64,000 bases of DNA, taken from assembly GCA_019022495.1 (NCBI GenBank), contig JAFEKR010000005.1:2790001-2854000 (forward strand), in the 5' to 3' direction. The DNA is from Epichloe hybrida. Lineage: Eukaryota; Ascomycota; Sordariomycetes; Hypocreales; Clavicipitaceae. How positions within the stretch are numbered: the first letter of the stretch is position 1; each line of letters opens with the position of its first letter. A program made the translations under genes and the position numbers. Under the pieces are notes generated by a model. That model saw only the letters and a program-made list of their open reading frames with translations, was not told the DNA's origin and ran no database searches. Shown here one piece after another: positions 23,106 through 34,138 of the stretch.

Positions 23106-24539
23106 TTACTCCCTCCCTTCCACCTCGCAAAAAGCCTTGAACGTGACAAACTCATCCTCGTCCGCCCCCTCAGCCTCTAAAACCACCGTGGTCCTGGATC
23201 CCGCAAAGAAGACGTAACCCTCCTCGACATCCATCACCGTCGGGCCCACGCTGATCTTGCCTTTTCCGTTCGTGCACAAGACGATGCTCGGTCCCTCCAC
23301 CGGCTCAAACGTGGCCTTGGCCCCTGGGCCCTTGAGCACACTTCTCACCACGCTGAACTCGTCAATGGGCGGGTCGTACAACACCACTGCAGAGCCGGAG
23401 CTGTACGCCGTGCGGTTGAGCTTCACGTACGGATAGTCCGTGGGGCCCATCTTTTGCTCGTCAATGGGCGCGTAGTTGTACGTGAGCATGTCCACAAGGG
23501 TAGGCACGTCCTTGAACTTTGGCGTGAGTCCCGCGCGGACGACATTGTCGGAAGCAGCCATGCACTCGACAATGTCACCGGAAACGTAGGCGTGGATGTC
23601 GTCCGCCACGAGGAACAAGGCCTCCCCGGGCTGCAGCGACACAAAGTTCAGGAAGAAGAGGACAAAGATGCCAATGTCCTCCCCGAACTGGCCGTGTAGG
23701 CGCGTCACGAGCTCCGAAAGAATTTCCCCTGAAGTGGAGGCAACTCCTCCGGCAGCGAACTGCGCGCCCTCCGCCTTCGCCTGCTCGACCAATTTGGGAA
23801 GCGACTTGCTCACGTCCTCCGCAGGAGACGACATCAGCGCCCCAAACGCCTTCTTCAGCGCCCTCTTGTTGGCCTCGTCATCTCCATCCCCCTTCCTCAC
23901 CGTGTCGATGAATTCCTTGGCTACTTCTTCGCCGACCAGCTCTCTCAGCGAAGGAATGTGGTCGAGAAAGTGACTGATCTCCGCCAGTGGTCGAAACCCA
24001 CAGAGTCCCTCAAACGGCGTAATGGCAATTGCCATTTCCGGCTTGTGGTTATCATCGGGGTAGTTCTTGGCATCTCGCGCGTGCAGCTGCTCGGCCAGTT
24101 TCTTGTTGGGATGCGCCTGGATCGAAAGTGCCTTGTTGATGGACAGGACTTTGAAGAGAAAGGGGAGCCTGGCGCCGTACTTGGACGATACCGAGGGTGA
24201 GAGTAGGGCCTGGTTTTCCGAACAGAGATCGAGAAGGGTCCGGCCGGTTTTGACGTCTTTGGAAGGATTTGACGGGTGTGTGCCCATCCAGAGCTAGCAG
24301 CACATGGCAAAAAATCGTCAGCAGATTTGACACTTTTTCTTTTCTTTTTTTTTGGGTTTTGTACAAGCAAGCAAACACGGGCCTGGCGCACATACCTCGG
24401 CATACGGTTTCTCCGCCTCAATGCTCAGTCCTTCCCTGGGGGTAGCTGCCGCAAACCTCGCTGCCGCAGAGCTGTCTCCCCTTTTCCCCCATTCGTACGA
24501 ATTCACGCCGCACTGGAGGCGGAAGAGGGGGGCTTGCAT
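23106..24539 (-). CDS. Mannose-6-phosphate isomerase (type I)
   Basis: Two exons, 24539-24396 and 24293-23106, with a 102-bp intron (GTATGT..GCTAG) that splits PYAE from LWMGTHP, a hallmark of the family. The product is 443 residues (yeast Pmi40 is about 430). The Zn ligands are visible: Gln and His in IQAHPNK, Glu in HKPEMAIA, and His in [10 protein letters not shown]. It interconverts mannose-6-phosphate and fructose-6-phosphate in the cytosol, feeding GDP-mannose for cell-wall mannan and glycosylation. Sequence [12 protein letters not shown] and [11 protein letters not shown] are typical. Start ATG at 24539 gives the normal [20 protein letters not shown]-terminus; the ATG at 24617 does not. 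Confidence 0.96.
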
Positions 24540-25659
24540 GGTGACTGTGGTCGACTGTGGTCGACTGGCCCGGGGCGATGATGATGAGGGAGGAGGGCAC
24601 GTACTGCGCTTCATCAAAGAGACAATGTGCTCGGTGCCAAGAACAAAACAGCAGTGTGGTAGAGAAGAAAGGAAGACACGAAGAGTCCGGAATTGATAAA
24701 TGATTTGGAAGAAGCCAGGTTACTCCCGGGCAAGCAGACTAGAAACTGGAAACTAGAAAACACGAAGCAAGCAGGTGGAGTGACGGTGACATGATACATC
24801 TGGCCTTGTACCGCCTTGTACCTTGCTGGGCACTTACCCCGCCAACCCGTCACCACGCAGCAACAAGTTGTTTGTATAAAAAAAATCCGTACAGCGCCTT
24901 GAGAGTTGTCTACGCACGGCTTTCCCTAGAGGGCCAGGTGACTTCGAAATCTAGACATCTATCTATATTGTCAATACTGCATCCTTCGAGGCTTCTCCTG
25001 TGACTCGTCTGATCCTCCCCCAGATGCATCTCGCAGCCCAGTGCTGCATCGTGTCCATGCCCGGCCGCGGCTCCGAGTATCTTGCCTACGCTGCCGTCTG
25101 CCGTTCAGCTCCTCGTGACGACCAGCGTCTTGGTCATATTGCTCGCATCCCGAGAACTCAGGAACAACTGCTTCCTTCCACGGTCAGTTACTCCAGATCT
25201 CCAATTTCAGGCAAATCAAGACTCACCCTCACCCCCAGCCCCTCCCCAAGGCATGCATTGCATCCCATCACCACCCCAACCCGACCCGACCCGACCCGAC
25301 CCCGGCCCGACCCCGGGGCGCAGCTTTCTTGTTCATCTGGCTTCTGCTGTCCCGCCCGACATGAACCGGCAAGGATTCGACCCTTTGCGGCGTGATCCCA
25401 AGTGCCAGGCGAGGTGCTCTCATGGTCGAAGAATAACACACATCCCCGCTTGCCGTGTGCATGCGGCTCTCCAGGTAGTTCTGTCCTCAGTTGCCTGCCT
25501 CCAACTGGGTTCAATCCGACCGAATGAACGATGCCTCCCAGCACTCAATCCCAAGACAGAAAAGTGTAAATGGTAACCAATGCAGAACACACTTGAAGGA
25601 TCCAAGAATACCATCTCTCCCGTACCATCTTGGATCCTCTTCCTATTAAAAGTCCCTGT
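24540..25659. other. Gene-free stretch upstream of the isomerase gene
   Basis: Between the isomerase start and the regulator's stop. Contains a CCGAC pentamer array (25278-25300: cccgacccgacccgacccgac) and a GTCGACTGTG direct repeat (24550-24570). No gene was recognised. Confidence 0.55.
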
Positions 25660-27061
25660 TCATCCATGCAGTCCGGCCAGAGAAGTGCCCCGGCCGTCAC
25701 TTGTGCCATTGTTTGCCGCTCCCAAGCCGGTTCCGCCGACATAGCAGCCGCGGCTTTGAGAAAAGTACTGAGCTTCTTCCATAGGCATCATGCTTTCGCC
25801 TGTTGGGTCGCCACGCTCCGACGTGGTATCTGTGTAGCGGTAGGCGTAGTCTGGAATTGAACTTCGCAATGAGCCGCCGTGTGCAATTAGCTCGTCCGGT
25901 GGTGTGGTAGTGTAGATGCCGCCGTTGCGATCCATCGAGCTACTGTTACAAGTACCACTGTCGTAGCCATGATAGTTTCCATTCACACTCACATCCACCA
26001 TGTTCCCACCGTCTACCCCGGGTGGCAAATGCGAGGCTCGGCGATCAGTCAATCCCCCTGCATGTGAGGAGCCAGACCGGGATCTGTCCGATGAAATTGG
26101 CATTATTCGCCCCGAGTGGTCCACAGAAGGGTTTGGGTAGCAGGACATGCCATGTTGGAAAGAGTGTGATGGGTCCGGTACAGTGGTAGATCGAGTATCT
26201 AGACTGGCGGCAGTGCCTCCATTGCCGTAGCCATATGGAGCGTCCGCGTCCACGTAGACAACGTTGTTGCTTCTCACCACCATCGGATGCCCCGAACGGT
26301 AGGAACCCATCATGTATAGATGCTGCTCATTCATCGGCAGGGTAGACTGGGACGATGCGTAGTCCACACAGTGGTCGCCACCATACCCCTGGGCCCATCC
26401 ATGAACCTGGTCGTAATGTTTCTGCACACATCCGTAAGACATCTGATGTTGATCCGCTGCGTCGTCATGTCCCATCGTCGCAATTATGGTTTGGGCATAA
26501 GGTGAAGAACTCGACAGCGTCGGAGAAGTTGCAGAGTGACGATTTGCTAGTTTTCGTGACAGGGCTGCATTGTAGTTGTAGTTGGTCGGCCGAACCCCTT
26601 GAACTTCTTGTGATGAAACCTATCGTGTCATGTCATGTCAGTTTCGTGTTCAGGTTTCGCCACTAAGACGACATGACATACTCTCAGGAACTGGCACGGA
26701 TCAGCTCCAGCATTCTTGCAGTTTGTGCAAGCCTCGCCCATGCCGTTGTCGCCGCTGCATCGTATCTTTCTCTGGCGACAGCGCCCGCACTGTTGATCCA
26801 CGGGTCAGTCTACTATATCCTTTTTTTATCCCCGTTGTGTAAGTCAAGTCGGCTGGTTTCATTACTCACAGCCACAGCAATGCGCTTCCGCTGGGATCCT
26901 GCATCGTCCATTCTTTCAATGTCTGACATGGTGTTGGTGCCTCGAGTGTCTTGCGAGAAGCCGCAGAGTTTGATGCTTTGGTCAATGTAGGGAGACCTTT
27001 GCTGAACAGGAGGCAAATTATATCCCCTGACCTCGTTGGAGAGTTTGTAGGAGCTGACCAT
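25660..27061 (-). CDS. Zn(II)2Cys6 transcription factor
   Basis: Three exons: 27061-26870, 26789-26682 and 26619-25660, with introns of 80 and 62 bp. The 36-codon middle exon is the zinc cluster itself: CGRCRQRKIRC, then SGDNGMGEA, CTNC, seven residues and C, that is CX2CX6CX9CX2CX7C. The basic RQRKIR is the usual DNA-contacting loop, and the spacing between Cys3 and Cys4 (9) is longer than the common 5-7. It is preceded by GSQRKRIAVA. The product is 419 residues. Downstream it is Ser/Gly/Tyr-rich and disordered, and I see no fungal-specific TF (middle homology) domain. Thus it is a short regulator with an N-terminal DNA-binding domain; target genes are unknown. The upstream region is unusually long. 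Confidence 0.9.
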
Positions 27062-30000
27062 GATCTGTTGAGGCAGACGCAGCCTCGAGTCAGAGCTCTG
27101 ACACAATGAAACCGTACACGGTCGGCAAGTCCGCGTTTGTAGCAAGGCTGGAGAGTTCGTCGATGATTCGTCTCTATGTCAACCACCCTGCTACGTTCAT
27201 GTAACACATACAAAGTGTTCGTCGCAGCCAACGAAGTTTCCGGCCCGCGAATGGTCTGATGGATACACAGAAACGAAAAGGAGCTTCTGTTTGTATGCCA
27301 ATGTGACGACTGTGCTGTGAACGACGGTGGGATCGATGGCTATTGGCAGGCCACAAGGACTGGGAGAAGTGAGAAAATGCACCGGGATCGACCGGGAAGC
27401 TGGAGTCTTTAAATTATCTGGACGAAACAGGGTCACCCACGCCGTCCTCTGGCAGTCATGGAGAAGAAAAAATAGCCGAAGTATTGCTTGAGAAATGGGA
27501 AAAGGAGTGTCCAGGTAGCTTGGGCGTGCTGCAACTATGGCATGCTGTTATACGTCGGCCGTACGACACTTGACAGGTCCTGAAAACACACTGAGTCTGA
27601 TGAGAGGTTGTTTGTGACCGATGGATTATGGCCAATCCATCGAATGGATTTCCACACGATTGCACAACTCCTTTCCAGCCCCGGTCATGCCCATGTTTGC
27701 GACAATGCTGGATAACCACGGACCGGCCCTTTAACGAAACACAGCAGACATCAACTCGCTCATATCCCGATGTCACTAGCTGGCTGCCATGACAGGATGG
27801 CGCATCCCCTAACCCACGGTCCCCTGCCCGTCTGTATCGAGCTCGCGTAGTCTGCAGCGCGATAGTACATGGTCTGTTCGCCGCGGTGTCTCCGGGTGGG
27901 GACGATCTCTCTTCCCTTTACTTTTGTCTGGTTTCTTCATTACCAGCCCAACGGTTGCATGCAGCAAGGGGTCTCTGTCTTATGGAGCATACTGCAAGGT
28001 GGTCCGGTATATTCCCACTCGGCCGGTAGAGAACCAAACGCCAAATGCACGGATTCTGTGAGTAAGGCGTGGGCAAGATCTAGCCCAAGGCTCAGCAGAT
28101 CGGAATTGCCATTCCTACAGAGCAAGCCAATCCTCATTGCAGAAGAACCTAGTCTCATAATATTCGAGACGGGGCTCTGAGGCAACACAAGCTATGTCAG
28201 CAAGAGAAAGATTCCGATTCAGCGGATCATCTCTGTTTGCTCTCGCTCCAGTAGAACCTGGCTAGACTTTCACTCAGCGTTGCTCTTTTCTTGCCATCGC
28301 TTGGTTTTTGAACGTCATGGTAGTACTCGATCAGGCTGGCAAGACCGAGCTCTCCCCCCTGCTTGCGAGACACTTGCTGTCTACTCTGTCATGTATATCG
28401 TGCATTAATGGTTTCCGCGGGTATCCCTATTATGCTTTGCCGATATCACCCAAGAGTTTTAAGGTTGTACAGCCCATATCATGTATTTCTTCAGGGCATG
28501 ATGTGACCAAGTTGGGTTGAAGTCCGCACTGCGTGGTAGGGCACTCGACAATGCCTCGATCGTCGGGGTCTCCACGACCAAGATGGGTTGGTTGCCGCGA
28601 GGACTCAGTCGGGCTCCGGTAACGAAAGTCACGCCCGCCTCATAGCGGAGTCGTTGTCTGTCAAACGCTCTCCGCTCCGCTGGCGATAGATGATGATGAT
28701 GAGGGCCCGCTGAGAAACGCTGGTCGCCTTTCTGGCTACACCACGTCATCTTGCCCACAGCTTTCATATCCCCCTCCCCCCTTTTTTTCTCTTTTTTTTT
28801 ATTTAACACATGTCGAAGCCCTGAAATATGCCCGCGCTCCTTCCTATTCTCGGCAATAAATAATCTAGAAGCTCTTTGTTGTTCAACATATTCCACTCTT
28901 TAGTGTAACAGGTGGCTTAGGCAAAAGGCGATAGGTAGAGTGTAATGTGGATTTGGTAAGCCTGGGATTTGAAAGTAAAGACATCGGCGACCCCCGTGCC
29001 TCATCGTTGGTAAATATCCGCTTGTTGTGCGGTCAAGATGGAAAAAGGCCATGTCTTGATTTCGTTTGTTCTCGTCTTCAGTACCCCTGAACCACATGGG
29101 CTGCTACCACATCGCCGCCGCCAGTTGAACACGTGTAGACCATGCTCCTGCACAGAAGAACATGGGCACACAGAGTCATCGATTGGAACTGAACCCCAGC
29201 ATATCGATACGGTAGCCTTGTTTCAGCGCCCGGGGCGATCAGACGTGTGAATGTGGCTGGATGCAACCCGGACATTGGACCAATGCACAATGCAGTGCAT
29301 GCAAAAAAATATCTTGCGGGACGCGAGACGCGGGAAGCTAGCCGGGTTTCAGAAACAGCGCGGGTCTTTTCAAGCAAACACTGTAAGAAACGATTTTTGA
29401 TTAACACTCGGCACATGAAGAGCAAGTCAGGGAATACCCTTCTTACTACCTTGCCCATGCTTCAAAGCCTCCACGCCTGGTAGACAGACACCGCGAGTTC
29501 CGTGTTATTAGGTGCTCTTCGCACATGTTGCTTGCTCATTCTCATTGAGAGGCCCAATTTTTCTAGAGCACAAATGGTATTGCAAGCGTCATCAAGCGAT
29601 GTAGAGCTATGGGTGATGAAGCAGGGCCGATATGATCCTCGCACAAAGACTCCAGGGGGGCACAACGCCACATGCGTGGGTTTTCTGGCAGGCAGCGGAG
29701 TAGTCCCTTTGAATCCCGGTGAATGACGAGCAAAGTGTGTGAACCTGAACGAACTTGAATAAAGCCGTACTGTTCCTGGCTGCTTGAGGGCACCACTCGG
29801 ACCTTGGAGTAAGACTCCTCCATAGCATCGGAAAAATGGGCAGTGAGCTTTTCTGTCTCCCTTCAGCCACTTAGCGGGCAAGAGTGAAGAATGAAGTCTA
29901 CTATTGCCCTCGACTATACGCATTAGTTGATCAAAATGCATCGAGCACAGCGCTTCGGGTGAGAACAAAGTCACCGCCATTCTGGTCTCGGTTAACTGAA

Positions 30001-31248
30001 TTCCGACACACCTTGTAAACCATCCATCTTCTGCATGTGTGCATGGATACGACGGTGTGCTCATAGGCTACACATGTAATTGCCGACTGGTCCTGCATCA
30101 ACATCGTGTAGGCCCCTCTCCTGTCGTCGAACTTTGCACCTCAAGCCCTCGTTACACAAGACCAGGTCTGCCATGCGAAAAGGTTCTCCCGATGCTTGTC
30201 AAAGTCGCTAGTAGTATCCGGATTCAGAAGCGTGACAAGCAGCCACAGCCTGGGGTCTTGGATCATCGGGCAACGCCCGTTGGTTCTGCTGAAGGCATAC
30301 AGCGTAGCGGCATGCTCGACCGACGTTCCAGAACTTTCTCCAAGCACATTCAAAGGTCACAGCTGAATGATTAGGCGTCGTAGCGTCAGGCGCAACATAA
30401 AGCTGATGCACAGTGCTGTGAGTTTCATGATTGAGTGACTACCGAGCACGTTTGTCTCAGTACAATCACTGGAGTCTCGCCAAAGCTTCTTCACCGCCGT
30501 GTCAAGCCTCCTCAACCTCACATGAGGGTACGCCACTTGGCGTGGGGAAACCGTCAAAGTATTTATTTGGATGTCAATGTCGTGGTATGGCAGAGCTGCC
30601 ACTCGGTACCGTGTAGACAGGTGATGTCATGAATCCAATTTTGCAACTTGAAGATGCAAATGTTTATATTTAGCTCCTATATATGCATCGTTCGGCGCAC
30701 TGCGCCGGGAAGTAAATCATCGGAAGTGGAAAGCGACCCAAGCGCGAGTCTTTCTGTTGGAATATCGGGCAATCTTTGGCCCTTCCGGTTGCCAGATTTA
30801 CCGAGCTGGACCACTTTGTCGATCAAAAAGTATTTGCTCAACATGATACCTTAGACTTAGGGCTTCATGTGCTTGGCTTTCCTGTCTCTCGCGTGTGGGC
30901 ACATTGCAAGCCGAAAAGCTAATTTCATATTGTGCGACAGTGGCAGCGACTCAGAAACAAGGGTCGCCGATTCAAGTCGAGGAAAGCAACACTGTCCTGT
31001 TCTGAGACAAAGACCTAGATGGATGGCGAGATTAAGGCTCGAAAGTACCGGGGTGTAAGAGCCATCATGCTTGTTAACCAGGAATGAGGCGGCAGTCAGC
31101 AAAAAAGTATTGCGATAATAAAGCATCCCGTGATCCCAGGGCGAGTCGACAATGGCCATTTAAGAATATAAAGTGTCTTCCACTCTGCAGATGCCAATCA
31201 TCTTCGGCCGCGATACGAGTTGTCACGATAGTGGTCTCCGTCCCGGTA
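27062..31248. other. 4.2-kb gene-free stretch upstream of the Zn2Cys6 regulator
   Basis: No domain, splice-consistent gene or known motif was found on either strand. Base composition is ordinary (not AT-decayed), unlike the mobile-element island at 52-55 kb. The longest open frame (200 codons, minus strand, 29462-30064) has no signal peptide, domain or repetitive protein character. The stretch probably holds the regulator's promoter, a long 5' leader or a non-coding transcript. It also includes the 3' end of the cyclophilin-RRM gene. Confidence 0.55.
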
Positions 31249-32675
31249 TCAATCTCGGTGTCTATCCCTATCAGCGTAATCGCCATGTCTTCTGGGCTCA
31301 CGGCGACCCTCTTCCCTTCTGAAACGATTGTCGTCACCGCCTCGATGCCGTCGTTTGCGTGGACTACGACTTCGATCCGCGGCTCCACGACCCTGACTGT
31401 CTTCCCTCGGAGGCCGGTCACGATCTGGTCGGCCTTCAACGCCACTTTTGGCGTGACGGCCTCTCATTTCTTCCTCGCCGTAAACCAAGCCGTAGTTGCT
31501 TTTTGCTTGCCTGTCTTCTTCGCCTCTATACTGTCTCCTCTTCTCCAGCTCACGAACGCCGCCCCAACCTCCACGAGAGGCATTCGTCTTTCGCTTGCTG
31601 TTGGTATCCTTTCTCCAGACATCACTCAATTTACTGACCGACTGTGAGAAGTCGACATGAATTCTCCTGTCATCAATGAGGACCCCTTGCATTTTGAAAT
31701 ATGCCGCCTCACAGGATGCCTTGTCCTCGTATTCGATAAATGCATATTGTAGGCTGTCGCCAGTTTTCTGGTCCCGGATCACCTCACAACTAAGTATTTT
31801 GCCGAATCGTCCAAAAATAAGCTCCAGGTCATCGTCTCCGGTCACTGGATTCAGTTTGCAAACAAACAGCACATTCTCGGGTGGTTTTACCTCAGCGAAT
31901 GGCAAATCTCCCATCATTTCCAGAGTCAGAGCCTGCGCATTGGCCTCAGTCTGGCGTCTCCGACGTTCCAACTCGGCCTCTTCAACGCCGTCATCCTCAT
32001 GTAGGGCTGCCTCATCAGCTATTCGAACTGTTTTCAGCTGCTCCGAAGTCGGTGGCGGGCTTGAGCTTGGCTCCCTCAAACCAGAAGGGTCTGGGTAAGG
32101 ATCGTCCAAAATGACAGTGTGCTTTATTCGTATATCGATCAGGGGATAGCCCTTATCGTCAAGGATGGCCTCGTTGATCTTCTCCAGAGCATCAAAGCCT
32201 TCAACAACTTTTCCAAATATAGCTGCCTTGCCGTCCAAAAAATCGGTGTCCTCGCCGAGAGTTATGATAAATTGGGACGCGGCCATTCGAGTATCTGGAT
32301 CGGATGGCAAGGGCACCGTTGCCATGCTAACTGTGCCACGCTCGAGATGCTTCAGTTTCGGGTGAAAGAAGGCTGGGAATGATCGTTTCAAAGGTTCGCC
32401 GGAGATGTGGCCCCATATTGAGGAGCCACCATCGGACTGTTGGGAGAGCGGTCCGAGAGGATCACCGGTCTGGAAGGAAAAGTTCTTTTGAACAGAATGA
32501 ATCGGAGAAAAGTTGTAGTATTTTATCTTGCAAAGCTTGATAAAGCTAACGCTCGTGTCAGCTTTTCTTTGCTTATTGACATGTGAGGAACTTACTTTTC
32601 GCAGAGCTTGGGCGCGTGCTCAACCAGCAGGTCGATGACTATGTCACCCAGGCTGGTTTCGAATAGAACAGACAT
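31249..32675 (-). CDS. Cyclophilin-RRM protein (PPIL4/Cyp6-type peptidyl-prolyl isomerase)
   Basis: Two exons, 32675-32596 and 32545-31249, with a 50-bp intron (GTAAGT..TTAG) joining HAPKLCEN to [11 protein letters not shown]. The product is 458 residues. The cyclophilin domain fills residues 1 to about 165 ([59 protein letters not shown]). The usual catalytic Arg/Phe region (FHRxIxxFMxQGGD) is replaced by [18 protein letters not shown], as in PPIL4-type members with weak activity. An RRM follows (about 245-325: [25 protein letters not shown], with RNP1 YAFIEYED). The tail is Arg/Asp/Ser-rich. It is a nuclear protein linked to splicing or transcription in relatives. Confidence 0.93.
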
Positions 32676-33655
32676 GGCGACGCAGTTTCGCTTGATGGGA
32701 GGGGGTGGGAAGGCACTCGAACTTGCCGTAGCTGTCACGCGATCCACCTCATCGAGAAATTCGTCTAAGAACACAAATGAGAAGATGAAGGCAAAAGACG
32801 CAGCAAATCCAAGTTAGACAGCTCTCTAATATATGTCAACCTCGAAAAGCTGCAGGCTGAGCCACGCGACGCCACACGTTGCGCCGGCATTTAACCGATA
32901 CTATAGCAAGACTTGCAAACTCACGTTCCCGTGAAGAGGAGTAATCCAACAAAGCCAAGTGGCGAGCGGGAGAGGAACATCATTTTGAAGGGACATCTGA
33001 ATGCTCATCTCTTGCTCCGACGGGGAAAGGGCACCAAAAGCAGAAGTCGCGACGGCGTGTCCATGTATAGGCACCGTTCACACAATCATATGGAATGATG
33101 CTCATCGCATCTAGCTTGTGATTTCGGGTAACTCGTCTGGGCCCTATTCAAGCGACTGCTTACTCCGCATAATAATAAGACAGTAAATCAAGACTACTTC
33201 TCCAAGCCAGAGTGGAACGGTTAGTTCTGGCACCCGTGATCGGCATGATTGATTATGTCACTGGCATGTCACAAGAGATCAACACAATTTAGGGAATGAT
33301 TCCATTTTTAAATATGCCAGGTTCACGTAGTTTATGTGCTCGAAGCATTCGCTCCACGGTCGTGGTGTACAGATGTGGTAGAAACGAAAACGCCGTGTAA
33401 TCATAAGAGCGCCGTCATGGTTTTTTTTGAATGCCCGAGCATTATAGGTTCCGATCTGCAATCCTCCACAGCGCTTTTTAGTCCAAAAAAAAAAACCCCA
33501 AGCCTAGTACCCCAATGACGCCATGCTTGCTCGTTTCCCAAAGACGAGAGCAGGAATCCCCAGTCGTGAGAATGATTCATGATAAGGATCGAGGACAACA
33601 AAACTCCAACACCGGTGTGGAAACAAAGCTTGTGATACATGACGGCGATGTAAGC
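32676..33655. other. Gene-free stretch between cyclophilin-RRM and hypothetical genes
   Basis: About 1 kb. Contains the cyclophilin-RRM promoter and the 3' flank of the next minus-strand gene. AT-rich near 33280-33320. Nothing recognised. Confidence 0.5.
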
Positions 33656-34138
33656 TTAATCGTAGCAAGGTGAGCTTCGTCTCCGGCGTCCAGAACGAAG
33701 CTCCTTCTCAGTCTCCATCAGGCGTGTTTGTGCCCATAAGCGCATGGAGTTGTTGCCTCGAACGACGTCGCAATTGAGCAGCTTCGTGAGTCCCCGTTTG
33801 ATGCTCTCGTTGACATCAAATAAACGATTTTCTTCAGTGAATATTTCATGGAGCGTTTCTTCGTCCAAGATTGTGTCCAAAGGGTCAGCGGTGACAGCAT
33901 CCCATCCGCTACAGCGAGCTCGAGCACAGCCACTTTTGCGATCGCCAGAACGTGCATGCCGTCGCGGGGACGACGAGGACGCTGACGAGGCACTCGACGA
34001 GCGAGTGGACGCACTTGTCACGGACGACTTTCTATGTCGAATCTGTTCGAGATGACTGGATATTACTTCATGTTGCTCCTGCAGGATCATGTATTTTCGC
34101 AAAGCAGAGCTGTATGTGTGAGACTTGTTGGAAGTCAT
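33656..34138 (-). CDS. Conserved hypothetical fungal protein
   Basis: An intron-less frame of about 160 residues (175 if the in-frame ATG at 34183 is used). The N-terminus (YSSALRKYMILQEQHEVISSHLEQIRHRKSS) is a predicted amphipathic helix, followed by a Ser/Thr-rich basic linker (residues 37-70). The C-terminal half (DPLDTILDEETLHEIFTEENRLFDVNESIKRGLTKLLNCDVVR) is acidic-helical and ends in a basic ELRSGRRRRS. I recognise this pattern as a small conserved Sordariomycete protein of unknown function. Two helices joined by a disordered linker would suit an adaptor, but that is conjecture. I chose the ATG at 34138 (MTSNKSH) because the upstream extension looks unconserved. Confidence 0.65.
   Translation of the reverse strand: MTSNKSHTYSSALRKYMILQEQHEVISSHLEQIRHRKSSVTSASTRSSSASSASSSSPRRHARSGDRKSGCARARCSGWDAVTADPLDTILDEETLHEIFTEENRLFDVNESIKRGLTKLLNCDVVRGNNSMRLWAQTRLMETEKELRSGRRRRSSPCYD

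Noticed and set aside
29462..30064. 200-codon minus-strand open frame in the 4.2-kb gene-free stretch
   Set aside because: No domain, signal peptide, splice support or biased composition; several similar-length chance frames exist in the same region.
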